Shown in pieces: positions 42,067 to 49,445 of a stretch of 49,445 bases of DNA (its first letter is position 1; each line of letters starts with the position of its first letter). The position numbers and the translations under genes are program-made. Below the pieces are notes generated by a model that was not told the origin of the DNA, searched no databases, and saw nothing but the letters and a program-made list of their open reading frames with translations. The stretch is from Nocardiopsis sp. MG754419. GTDB taxonomy: Bacteria; Actinomycetota; Actinomycetes; Streptosporangiales; Streptosporangiaceae. The stretch covers positions 1 through 49,445 of the forward strand of contig NZ_QOCZ01000068.1 in the NCBI RefSeq assembly GCF_018207095.1, given 5' to 3'.

Positions 42067-42288
42067 CCGCCCACGGGGCACCACTCGGCCGGCGGTCCAT
42101 GGCCGGCGCCCCGGACATTTGGTCAGCGGTCCCCGATTCCCGGGTGTTCCACCGCGAGCCGTCGGACCCGAAACCCCGCTTTCAGAGTTCCCGTTCCCAC
42201 CAGGTCCACGAAACCACCACACGGGCGCGCGACGGCGCTGTACAAGGGAGAGAAAAGAAGCTCCAGACACCAGGACCCGGGGGCACAG

Positions 42289-43674
42289 ATGTCTTCTCAG
42301 CACTCGGGCGCGTCGGCTCGTCGTCGATTCTCCGCCCGGCCGGTGTCCCTGCGTTCGCACACCGAACTCGCCAGGGCGGCACTGGAGAGCCCGCTGTTGA
42401 GCACCGCCCTGGAACTGGCCGACTGGTGCGGCCCCATCACCGACGTGGACGTGGACGGCCTGCCCGACCTGCACGACACCCGCAACGCGATCCGCCGGTT
42501 CGGACTCTGGCCCCGGCACCTGTGCCGGGACCCCCGTCGGCGCGACGACTGGTTGCGCCGGATCAGCTCGCCCCGGCAGGCACACCGCTTCCTCCACCCC
42601 TGGCGCACCGCCCTGCGGCTGGGGCTGGTCGAGTGCGAGACCGCGCAGGCGCGCCCCGCCCCGGGACTGGGGCGACGGATGCGCTCCTCCGAGCAGGTCC
42701 TGCGCTGGTGGATGCTCAGCTTCCGCGAATGCGTGGACCGTTCACTGAGGGAGGTGGCCGGTGTGGAACCCGACACCGCGTTGAGTCGCCTGTACGAGTC
42801 CCCCGACGGCGCTCGGATCCCACCCCGGATGATGACCCACGAGGTCATGACCGCGCAGGAGGAGAGCTACCTACCGATGTCGTGTCCCGGGCGCAGCACC
42901 GGCAGGCTCGCCCGGGGGTTGCGGGAACTGCGGGACTCCGGCGCGGTCGAGCTGGGGCACGGTCTGACCGCGCCATCGAGGGACATGCCCCGCGACCACC
43001 GCAACGACCCTCTGTGGGTGGAACTGACCGCGCTGGGCCGCTACGGGATCCGGCAGATCCTGCTGTCGCAGCGGCGATCGGCCCCCCTGCTCGGAGAGTT
43101 CGTCCGGCTCGACGCGGGCGCGTTCCTGGACGCCCTGGCCTCGTTCTCCCCCGACGGTCAACTGGTGGCGCTCACCTCGTGGTCGGACGCGCGCACCCCG
43201 GAGGAGACCCTGCGGGAGATCGTCGCGGTGTCCGCAGGTCCGGGACGGGCGCTGCGCCGGTGGAACGCGGCGCTGACGCTGGGCACGACCAGTTCCCGTA
43301 TCGAACCGCGGCTGCGTCGGTTGCTCGACGAACGCGATCCCACGGTGGCGAGTCTGGCGTCGGTCGTCCTGCTCGCCTCGCAGATGCTCTCGGAGCAGGA
43401 GCGCCGGACGTTGACCGCCCGGTTCGGACACTGGACCGCCATCGACGTGTTCGCGGCGGCCACCGCCCTGGGCGAGACGGGGCTGCGGTCCTTCCTGGTC
43501 TCGGAGGCCGCCGAGGGGATCGACCGGCACCTGTTCGACGACGTCCACCGGTTGTGGGCTCCGGAACATCCCGACACCCGGGAGGTCCTGCGGGTCCTGG
43601 GGCGCTACCACCCCGATCCGTCGGTGGCGGCGCGGGCGCGGGCCGTCCGGGCCCGCGCTCCGCACCCGCCCTGA
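42289..43674 (+). CDS. Hypothetical helical-repeat protein, paralog A
   Basis: 461 residues from ATG 42289. The N-terminal block ARPVSLRSHTELARAALESP, RNAIRRFGLWPRHL is repeated closely in the protein at 45853 (ARPVSL..., RSAISRFSLWPHDL). The middle has VELTALGRYGIRQILL, and the C-terminal third is HEAT-like hairpins (RRWNAALTLGTTSSRIEPRL, ASLASVVLLASQML). Overall identity to paralog B looks high enough for local duplication. No catalytic motif. Convergent with the helicase-associated-like gene. Confidence 0.8.
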   Translation: MSSQHSGASARRRFSARPVSLRSHTELARAALESPLLSTALELADWCGPITDVDVDGLPDLHDTRNAIRRFGLWPRHLCRDPRRRDDWLRRISSPRQAHRFLHPWRTALRLGLVECETAQARPAPGLGRRMRSSEQVLRWWMLSFRECVDRSLREVAGVEPDTALSRLYESPDGARIPPRMMTHEVMTAQEESYLPMSCPGRSTGRLARGLRELRDSGAVELGHGLTAPSRDMPRDHRNDPLWVELTALGRYGIRQILLSQRRSAPLLGEFVRLDAGAFLDALASFSPDGQLVALTSWSDARTPEETLREIVAVSAGPGRALRRWNAALTLGTTSSRIEPRLRRLLDERDPTVASLASVVLLASQMLSEQERRTLTARFGHWTAIDVFAAATALGETGLRSFLVSEAAEGIDRHLFDDVHRLWAPEHPDTREVLRVLGRYHPDPSVAARARAVRARAPHPP

Positions 43675-43782
43675 ACCGCGATCCGCCCGTGTCGGCGACC
43701 CACCGCCCGGCACCGTCCGAGACACGCCCGCGTCAGCGCGCAGGGCCGAGGATCACGTTCACCCCGGCCACGGTGTCTTACG

Positions 43783-43805
43783 ACCCGGATCGGGTTCGGC
43801 ACCCG
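43783..43805. terminator. Three-arm hairpin between convergent genes
   Basis: ACCCG (43783), CGGGT (43791) and ACCCG (43801): the central arm can pair with either side, making a short terminator readable in both directions. Confidence 0.4.
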
Positions 43806-43820
43806 TGTCCAGGCCCGCGT

Positions 43821-45653
43821 TCACGCCCACGGGCGGCCGAACAGCCGCCGCGCCCACCCCGCCAACTCCCGGTGCCGGATCCGCCACGGCCCCGCCAGCG
43901 CGACCGGGCCGCCCCAGGTCTCCTCGGACGTCGGGGCGCCCAGGCCAAGGGTCTCGCGGACCGCCGCCGACACGACCTCACCCGCACCCTCCTGAACCTG
44001 CGGGGCCGACCGCACCCGTTCCGACAGTGCCCACCCCACCCGGGTGGCGGCCCCGGCGTACACCACCCCCAGGACCTCCGCCTCGTGGTAGGCGCGCATG
44101 ACGCGGAACTCGTGGTCGGGGTCGGTCGCGGTCATGGGCTGGTACCAGTAGGCGGCCGACAACAGCCAGCGGGTCCCGGCGACCCGGGTGCCCTCCTCCG
44201 CCAGTTCCCGTGCGGCCCGCGCGCCGGAGATGCCCAGCGTGACGCCGCGCGGTACGTCCCGCAGCGCGCACACCACCGCCCATCGGGTTCGGGCGTCGGC
44301 ACCTTGGTCGAGCGCCCCGGCCGCCACGGGTTCGTCGTCGGTGGGCCACCACCGGGCGTCCTCGGCCCTCCTGGCCCACCCCTCCAACAGGGTCGCCAGA
44401 CGTGCCTCGGGTGCGGAGGCCGACCAGGTCCGCCGCCCCTGCGCGGACAGGGTGACCTGCCCGCTGTCCGCGACCAGGAGTCCGGTCTGGGCGCCGACCT
44501 CCACCCAGGTCCTGGCCAGGTCCTCGTTCCCACCCGCCTGTCTGGTGAGTCTGCGCCGGGACGGCACCCCCAGGTGACCGTCGGCGCGCAGCCGGCCGGG
44601 GCGCTCGGCGAGGGCGGCGGTGAGCCGGGTGTCGATCCCGGCCAGGGTGGTGAGCGCCGCCCGGGAGGCCTCCTCCACCGCGTCCGGCCCCCGGCCCGGC
44701 AGCATCTCCTCGACCGGGGGTCCCATGATCTGCTGCGGCGCGGGGTCGAACGGGTACGGCCGGGAGCGCCGGATCGCCAGCGCCACCTCGCGTGGGACCG
44801 CGAAGGTCCGCGACCGGCCCACGCCCTCCCCTCCGTCGGCCGTGGGCATGAGCAGTCCCCGGTCGAGCAGCCAGTCGAGTTCGTCGTCGCCCGAACCGTC
44901 CACGGGCATGTGGAACCGGTCCGCCCCTCCGAGCCCGGCCACCTCCACCTCCTCGGCGTGGAAGCCGCACTCCAGGATCCGGTGCCCCACGTCGTGCGGG
45001 GCGTGGCGCACCAGGTGGTGCACGCGCCGACGGTCGGTGAGCACCCGGATCAGTCCGGTGATCAGGGTCGCCCGCTCCGCCGTGGGGTCCAGCCCCAGTG
45101 TCAACGCCATCCGGCGCAGGGTGGGCAGGTCGTACTCCTCCTCCAGGGCCTCCCGCACCGGCCGTGGGTAGTGGTGCACACCGAACTGGTGGCCCGCGTC
45201 GTCGGGCAGGTGGTACCCGCCCTGACCGTCCGGCCACAGGATCGCCAGGTCCACGAGGTCGGCCACGCACTCCTCGGCGCGCATCCGGGCCAGTCCGGGA
45301 CGGTCGGCGCCGACCCGACCCACCAGGGTCTCGTGGTCGACCGGCCCCAGGACGACCGTGTCGAGGAGAAGGGTGCCCCGGGTCCGGGGTTCCGTGTGGT
45401 CCCCTGGCGCGGGGCGCAGGTCGCGCTCCTCCTCGGCGGCACCGACGGCGGCGCGCAGGATCTGGTGGTGCGGCAGGGTCAGACGTTCGTAGGCCGTGGG
45501 CCGGTAGGCGACGACCATGATGAGGTCCAGCAACGTGTCGGGGGTGGCCGTGCGATACCGGACGGCGCCCTCGGGGATGGTGGCGAGAATGTCCGCGACC
45601 CGCTCCGGTGGCATGGATCGGATGTGGGCGTCCAACGCGGCGAGTCGGTCCAT
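43821..45653 (-). CDS. Helicase-associated-domain-like protein
   Basis: 610 residues. The N-terminus resembles the non-catalytic module of actinomycete XPB-like helicase-associated proteins: RMPPERVADIL-like start, LLDLIMVVAYRPTAYERLTL, then ALILWPDGQGGYHLPDDAG-like winged-helix segments. The C-terminal half has GQVTLSAQGRRTWSASAPEARLATLLEGW and YHEAEVLGVVYAGAATRVGWALS, both usual for that group. No Walker motifs are present, so it is not a helicase itself. It is flanked by paralogs A and B on the opposite strand, convergent with A and divergent from B. Confidence 0.72.
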   Translation of the reverse strand: MDRLAALDAHIRSMPPERVADILATIPEGAVRYRTATPDTLLDLIMVVAYRPTAYERLTLPHHQILRAAVGAAEEERDLRPAPGDHTEPRTRGTLLLDTVVLGPVDHETLVGRVGADRPGLARMRAEECVADLVDLAILWPDGQGGYHLPDDAGHQFGVHHYPRPVREALEEEYDLPTLRRMALTLGLDPTAERATLITGLIRVLTDRRRVHHLVRHAPHDVGHRILECGFHAEEVEVAGLGGADRFHMPVDGSGDDELDWLLDRGLLMPTADGGEGVGRSRTFAVPREVALAIRRSRPYPFDPAPQQIMGPPVEEMLPGRGPDAVEEASRAALTTLAGIDTRLTAALAERPGRLRADGHLGVPSRRRLTRQAGGNEDLARTWVEVGAQTGLLVADSGQVTLSAQGRRTWSASAPEARLATLLEGWARRAEDARWWPTDDEPVAAGALDQGADARTRWAVVCALRDVPRGVTLGISGARAARELAEEGTRVAGTRWLLSAAYWYQPMTATDPDHEFRVMRAYHEAEVLGVVYAGAATRVGWALSERVRSAPQVQEGAGEVVSAAVRETLGLGAPTSEETWGGPVALAGPWRIRHRELAGWARRLFGRPWA

Positions 45654-45852
45654 GCACTCACCCTAGGGAGCCAGGCCCCCGCGCGCACCATCCTTCTTCG
45701 GGCCTGTGGACGGGGCCCCTCCGTCACCCCCTCGTTCGCGGCTTCGTACCGATCTGCGCGAAACAGCCCCACCGCCCGAGCCCGGAACGGTAGTAAGGGG
45801 GCAGCCTCGCTCACGCTCACATCCACACCCGATGCTGGAAACGGGACCGGAC

Positions 45853-47259
45853 ATGCCCTCTCACGAACCGTCTCGACCGAGGCACCCTCCCCTGTCGGCC
45901 AGGCCCGTGTCACTGCCGCCGCACGACGTCCTCGCCCGAAGGGCGCTCGACTCCCCCCTGCTCTGCGACGCGCTGAGCCTGGCCCGGTGGAGCGGCCCCG
46001 CCACCCCGGTCACCTCCGGCGGGGTGCCCGGCATCGACGACGCCCGCTCGGCGATCTCCCGTTTCTCACTGTGGCCCCATGACCTGTCCGGTCGCATCGA
46101 GGAGCGGGTCACGTGGCTCGGTGGACTGCACTCGGCCGCCGAGGTCGCGCACTTCGTCGTGCCCTGGTCCGCGGCACTGCGCCTGGGGTTGGTCCGCATC
46201 GACGGTTCCCTCGCACGGCCCCACCCCGACCTGGAGCGTCGGATCCGCGACCCCGAACAGGTCCTGGAGTGGTGGTTCCACGAGTTCGAGCACACCATCG
46301 CCCACGCCCGCGGCGACCTGGCCCGTCCGCACGACCCGGGGCCCGGCACCACCGGACCGGACCTGCTGCCGGAGGTTCTGCGGTTCCTGTACGAGGCCCC
46401 GGACGGGCACCGACCCGACCTGGACACGTTGGCGGCGACGGCCCTGACCGGACCGCCCCCGCCCGCCGCCCCGGGCCTGCCCCGCACCACCGACCTGCTC
46501 CTGCACGTGTTGTGGCAGCTCTCCGACACCGGGGCGGTGGCCCTGGACCACCACCCCGACGGTGAGGGCGAGGACCGGTGCACGGTCGAGCTCACCGGGC
46601 TGGGCCGTTACGGCGTGCGCCTGCTGCTCCTGGAGGTGGGGATCCACGCCCCCCTCGTGGACACCCTCGCCGAGGCCTGCGCCTCCCGGTTCCTGGACGC
46701 GCTGGCGGTCCTGCCCTTCGAGGAACGCTCACCCGAGGCCGCGGCCTGGCTGGATCGGCGCGGCTCGGACGAGGCGCTGCGGCAGATCACCGAGGTGGTG
46801 CGCGGCCCCGGGCTGGCCCTGCGGCGGTGGGTGGCGGCGCAGGTCCTCAACAACACCAGCTCCGAACTGGAGCCGCGGCTGCGCGCGCTGCTCACCTCAC
46901 CGCGCGCCACGGAGGCGTGTCTGGCCGCGATGGTGCTGCTCTCGTCCGGCATGCTCGGCCAACGCGGTATCGATCACCTCTTGGCCGAGTACGGTCCCTG
47001 GGTGGTCGTGGACATGGTCGCCGCGGCGATGTCCCCCGACGGTTCGGCGCTGCCGGCCTTCTTGGCGGCCGACGACACCCCCGACGTGGACCGGTTGTTG
47101 CTGGTGGGGGCCGATCCACACGTGGTGGGCGCCCATCCCGACGCTCTCATGGTCCTGGACGGACTGGTCCACCACCACCCCGACCCGGACGCGGCCGCGC
47201 GGGCCCGTGAGCTGGCCGTTCGGTTACGCGTGGGCGGCCGGTCCACCGACGGGCCCTGA
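45853..47259 (+). CDS. Hypothetical helical-repeat protein, paralog B
   Basis: 468 residues from ATG 45853 (MPSHEPSRP), matching the N-terminus of paralog A; ATG 45832 would add 7 residues. Conserved blocks with A: ARPVSLPPHDVLARRALDSP, ISRFSLWPHDL, VPWSAALRLGLV, VELTGLGRYGVRLLLL, and HEAT-like RRWVAAQVLNNTSSELEPRL. Divergent from the helicase-associated-like gene; TAGTAA at 45791-45796 is a possible -10. Function unknown. The 3' end overlaps the damaged gene on the other strand. Confidence 0.8.
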   Translation: MPSHEPSRPRHPPLSARPVSLPPHDVLARRALDSPLLCDALSLARWSGPATPVTSGGVPGIDDARSAISRFSLWPHDLSGRIEERVTWLGGLHSAAEVAHFVVPWSAALRLGLVRIDGSLARPHPDLERRIRDPEQVLEWWFHEFEHTIAHARGDLARPHDPGPGTTGPDLLPEVLRFLYEAPDGHRPDLDTLAATALTGPPPPAAPGLPRTTDLLLHVLWQLSDTGAVALDHHPDGEGEDRCTVELTGLGRYGVRLLLLEVGIHAPLVDTLAEACASRFLDALAVLPFEERSPEAAAWLDRRGSDEALRQITEVVRGPGLALRRWVAAQVLNNTSSELEPRLRALLTSPRATEACLAAMVLLSSGMLGQRGIDHLLAEYGPWVVVDMVAAAMSPDGSALPAFLAADDTPDVDRLLLVGADPHVVGAHPDALMVLDGLVHHHPDPDAAARARELAVRLRVGGRSTDGP

Positions 47260-47974
47260 GGGGTCGGGCCCGCCCCTCGGCCACCGCACGGGCGATCCGC
47301 TCGGTCATGTCCCGGGCGACCCCGTCCGCGTGGTGAGCCGGGTGCTCGGGGTCGAGTCCCTCCAGGGCGGCGCCGAACCCGGTGATGTCGGTACCGGCGT
47401 CGCCCCGCCGGGGAGCGGGATGAGCAGTGTGTCGGTGCCCCGGAAGGAGACCCGCGTGCCGTGCCGGCCGAGGACCCCGCGCAGTGCGGCCATCGCACGG
47501 TCGTCGGGCGCCGCGACGAGTCCCTGCCCGCACGCCCCGCGGGCCACGCGGCGGGCGACGCCCGCGGCGTTGACGGGCCACCGGTCGGTGGAGGCGACCT
47601 CCGCCCGTTCGAAGGTCTCCACCAGGTCGTTGGGCGCGAAGGGTCCTCGCCCGGGGATGAGCAGACGCACGCTCGTCGGCGGCAGGTACGCGGCCGACAG
47701 GCCCTCCTCCTCGAACGCCGCGCTGATCGCGGCGTTCGAGGAGGAGGGCCGTCGCCGGGATCTCGATCCCCTCGGGCGTCGCGAACTCCCGGAGCGTGCC
47801 GTCGGTGGACGGTGCGACGATGTCGTCGTCGGTGAAGCCGCCCACCCGACGGGTGCGGTAGAGCACGGTCCGCCAGTCCTGCGGCACGAGGTCGACCAGC
47901 GCACGCGCGATCTCCTCGACCGTCAGCTGCTGCCGGCTCACGGGTGGCGTCGTGTCCTCGGGGGACGCGTTCAT
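47147..47974 (-). pseudogene. Unrecognised gene broken by two compensating frameshifts
   Basis: Starts at ATG 47974 (MNASPEDTTPPVSRQQLTV). The first frame gives EEIARALVDLVPQDWRTVLY and TRRVGGFTDDDIVAPSTDG up to about 47740. Coding character then moves to a second frame: AAFEEEGLSAAYLPPTSVRL, LIPGRGPFAPNDLVETFERA, ALRGVLGRHGTRVSFRGTDT. Near 47403-47413 it returns to the first frame: GTDITGFGAALEGLDPEHPA, RDMTERIARAVAEGRAR. The first switch coincides with a 23-bp perfect inverted repeat, the second with CCCCG-c-CGGGG. The N-terminal part loosely resembles small YezG/SMI-like immunity proteins, but I do not claim that. Either a mutated gene or two assembly errors. Confidence 0.65.
47700..47750. 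repeat. Perfect 23-bp inverted repeat with 5-nt loop
   Basis: Left arm 47700-47722 (begins GGCCCTCCTCCTCG, ends CGCCGCG), loop ctgat 47723-47727, right arm 47728-47750. It is the longest perfect hairpin I found in the window and lies inside coding sequence, exactly where the reading frame breaks. Confidence 0.92.
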
Positions 47975-48041
47975 GGGGGCTCCGTGGTGCCGGGGGCGGG
48001 GTGATCGCCCCTTTCCACGGCGTGCCGCCGACGGATCGTGC

Positions 48042-48060
48042 GGGCCGCGCGTCGCGGCCC
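48042..48060 (-). terminator. Terminator of the YchJ-family gene
   Basis: 8-bp perfect stem GGGCCGCG / CGCGGCCC with a 3-nt loop, 24 nt past the stop codon. Confidence 0.6.
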
Positions 48061-48083
48061 CGCCGAAACCGGGGTGAGGTGGA

Positions 48084-48539
48084 TCAGCCGTCGAGGGCGT
48101 CCAGGTAGACCCACGCGCCGTCGTGCCGACGGAAGCGGCTGTGCTCGCGCAGTTCGGCGTCGCGGCCGTTCTCCCGGAAGCGGGCCCGGAACTCCACCGT
48201 GCCCTCCTTGTGGAAGGGCGTGCCCTCGGTCGTGCGCAGGATCTCCAGCCCCGTCCACACCGTGTCCGGGTCCGGTTCCACCCGCCGGGGGCGGGTGGTG
48301 GGGTCCCAGGAGCGCAGCAGGTAGTCCTCGTCGCCCACCGCGAAGGCGCAGTAGCGGGACCGCATCAGTTCCTCGGCCGTGGCGGCCCGCGCCGTGCCGG
48401 CGTGCAGGCGCCCACAACAGTCCCCGTAGTGCCCGGACGCGCCGCACGGGCAGGGCGCGTCGGCGGCCGGAGGCCGTGGGGCGTGCGACGACCGTCGGGT
48501 GGTGGAGGGCTGTGATCGGTGGGAACGCTGCTGGGCCAT
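48084..48539 (-). CDS. YchJ-family (UPF0225) SEC-C motif protein
   Basis: 151 residues from ATG 48539. The N-terminal SEC-C zinc motif is PCPCGASGHYGDCCGRLH at about residues 29-46. The NTF2-like YchJ domain follows: TAEELMRSRYCAFAVGDEDY, LLRSWDPTTRP, VEFRARFRENG, LREHSRFRRHDGAWVYLDA. A role in protein quality control is often assumed for SEC-C proteins, but no activity is established for this family. The first 28 residues are Ser/Arg/Pro-rich and may be an extended start. Confidence 0.93.
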   Translation of the reverse strand: MAQQRSHRSQPSTTRRSSHAPRPPAADAPCPCGASGHYGDCCGRLHAGTARAATAEELMRSRYCAFAVGDEDYLLRSWDPTTRPRRVEPDPDTVWTGLEILRTTEGTPFHKEGTVEFRARFRENGRDAELREHSRFRRHDGAWVYLDALDG

Positions 48540-48818
48540 GCACCCATTCTGGCGTGCCCGGGCCACTGCCCGGCCCGCACGGGTCGACCCGGCGCGGACG
48601 ACGTGGTCAGGCACCACCGTCACCGGGGCGCCGCGGTGGCGGCGGCGGTAATCGCCGAGGCGGCGGACCATCGTCGGGTGCGGGACGAGGGTGAGGGATC
48701 GGGAGCGCGTTCGCGTGTGCGTAGTCCATATCCATCCCCTGGGGTAGTACCCCGCACCCCCCGAGGAACGAAACACGCCGGATGTCCTGTTTCAGCGCCG
48801 GAACGGACCGATATCCGA
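48540..48818. other. Non-coding interval between YchJ-family and phosphatase genes
   Basis: 279 bp. It contains GAAACA/TGTTTC (48768-48793 region), a weak hairpin past the phosphatase stop, and presumably the promoter of the YchJ-family gene around 48700-48760, where GC is lower. No gene is seen. Confidence 0.4.
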
Positions 48819-49406
48819 TCAGTGGAACCGGTTCCAGAACGTCATCACCGGACGGTCGTGCTCGGTTCCCAGGGCGCTGATCGACCCCGTGTCCAGGCGG
48901 AAGAGCGCACCGCCCCAGGACGGCAGGCCCAGGCGGCGCGCGGTCAGCGCGCGGAGCACGTGCCCGTGCGCGACGAGCACGACGTCACCGTCGTCGAGCT
49001 CGGGAACGACCTCGTCCAGGACCCGCGCGACGCGGTCGGCGACCTGGTCGGGGTTCTCGCCCGGGAAGCCTGGGGCGCCCTCCGGCACACCGTCGGTCCA
49101 CAGGTCCCACCCCGGGCGGTCCTGGTGGATCCGGGCGCTGGTGATGCCCTCGTAGGCGCCGTAGTCCCACTCGGCCAGGTCGGGCAGGACGACCGTGTCG
49201 GACAGTCCGGCCAGTTCGGCGGTGCGCACGGCCCGGCCCAGGGGGCTGGTCACGACCCGCGCGATCCGGCGCTCGGCCAGCAGGGGACGCAGGGCCGCGG
49301 CCTGACGTTCCCCCTCCTCGGTGAGGGGCACGTCGGTGCGTCCGGTGTGTCGGCGCCCCTTGCTCCACTCGGTCTGCCCGTGTCTGACCAGCACCAGTTC
49401 GCCCAT
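48819..49406 (-). CDS. Histidine phosphatase superfamily protein (phosphoglycerate-mutase-like)
   Basis: 195 residues from ATG 49406. The catalytic motif LVLVRHGQTEWS has the phospho-accepting His near residue 9. The other pocket residues are in VVTSPLGRAVRTAEL (Arg), LAEWDYGAYEG (Glu) and VVLVAHGHVLRAL (second His). Size and order match the small cofactor-independent phosphatases (CobC/GpmB/acid phosphatase type). The exact substrate is not predictable, and no cobalamin-synthesis genes are adjacent. It starts close to the window edge. Confidence 0.93.
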   Translation of the reverse strand: MGELVLVRHGQTEWSKGRRHTGRTDVPLTEEGERQAAALRPLLAERRIARVVTSPLGRAVRTAELAGLSDTVVLPDLAEWDYGAYEGITSARIHQDRPGWDLWTDGVPEGAPGFPGENPDQVADRVARVLDEVVPELDDGDVVLVAHGHVLRALTARRLGLPSWGGALFRLDTGSISALGTEHDRPVMTFWNRFH

Positions 49407-49445
49407 GTGGTCTGTGGTGCCCCACCCGTCACCGCACCAACCCTC

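Noticed and set aside
43741-43815. tRNA-like T-arm GGGTTCGGCACCC between convergent genes
   Set aside because: Loop has 5, not 7 bases, and no acceptor, D or anticodon stems can be built around it; interpreted as a terminator.
40956-46082. 1,708-codon open frame on the + strand
   Set aside because: Spans several well-supported genes on both strands; composition is Arg/Gly/Pro-rich shadow sequence of GC-rich DNA without any family block.

Overview
This window is 49,445 bp of very GC-rich DNA with dense genes, frequent GTG/TTG starts, GGAGG-type ribosome binding sites and GC-rich hairpin terminators. It is a chromosomal segment of an actinomycete. The gene content (methyltransferase of the DUF574 type, tailed P450, lutABC, FxsB-type RiPP genes) fits Streptosporangiales such as Nocardiopsaceae, but that placement is an inference. 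I saw no rRNA, tRNA, CRISPR array, insertion sequence or prophage.

Left part (1-11,587). A leftward oligopeptide ABC transporter set (permease C, lipoprotein binding protein, permease B, fused double ATPase) is interrupted by a translationally coupled pair: a GAF/SpoIIE-type PP2C phosphatase and a stand-alone cobalamin-binding protein carrying the W-x9-EH motif of CarH-type B12 photoreceptors. The first ATPase domain of the fused ATPase lacks the front of its P-loop through an apparent in-frame deletion. Glucose-6-phosphate isomerase, a six-helix voltage-gated ion channel and a small acidic protein follow.

Lactate and accessory metabolism (11,630-22,000). A FadR-type GntR regulator is divergent from lutABC, with a perfect TGGT-N3-ACCA operator between them. 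Then come a lipoprotein hydrolase, a cytochrome P450 lacking the K-helix ExxR Glu and carrying a repeat-containing tail, a DUF574 methyltransferase, a DUF2786 protein, a frameshifted P-loop kinase remnant and a deoxyribonucleotidase-like HAD protein.

Catabolic divergon (22,526-29,037). Leftward: amidohydrolase, PLP D-amino-acid deaminase/aldolase-like enzyme, RidA and a sodium:solute symporter. Rightward: a PfkB sugar kinase and an IclR regulator. A perfect 11-1-11 palindrome lies between the two arms. The set looks like uptake and breakdown of an N-acylated D-amino acid or a related sugar acid.

RiPP/STAND island (29,554-38,934). The main find is an FxsA-like precursor peptide of 56 residues ending in FVNDPE. 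It is followed by a strong hairpin, a STAND-type ATPase and a membrane-anchored coiled-coil protein. Divergent from it is an NB-ARC/TPR protein of the FxSxx-COOH system type. Convergent to that are an FxsB-type radical SAM/SPASM enzyme and an HExxH peptide-hydroxylase-family protein joined stop-to-start. Together they suggest a cyclophane peptide, possibly hydroxylated, made under the control of two NTPase switches.

Right part (39,666-49,445). Three related proteins share an LTxLGRYG-like module and surround a helicase-associated-like protein and an SDR enzyme. A frameshifted gene follows, carrying a perfect 23-bp inverted repeat exactly at the first frameshift. A YchJ-family protein and a histidine phosphatase close the window.
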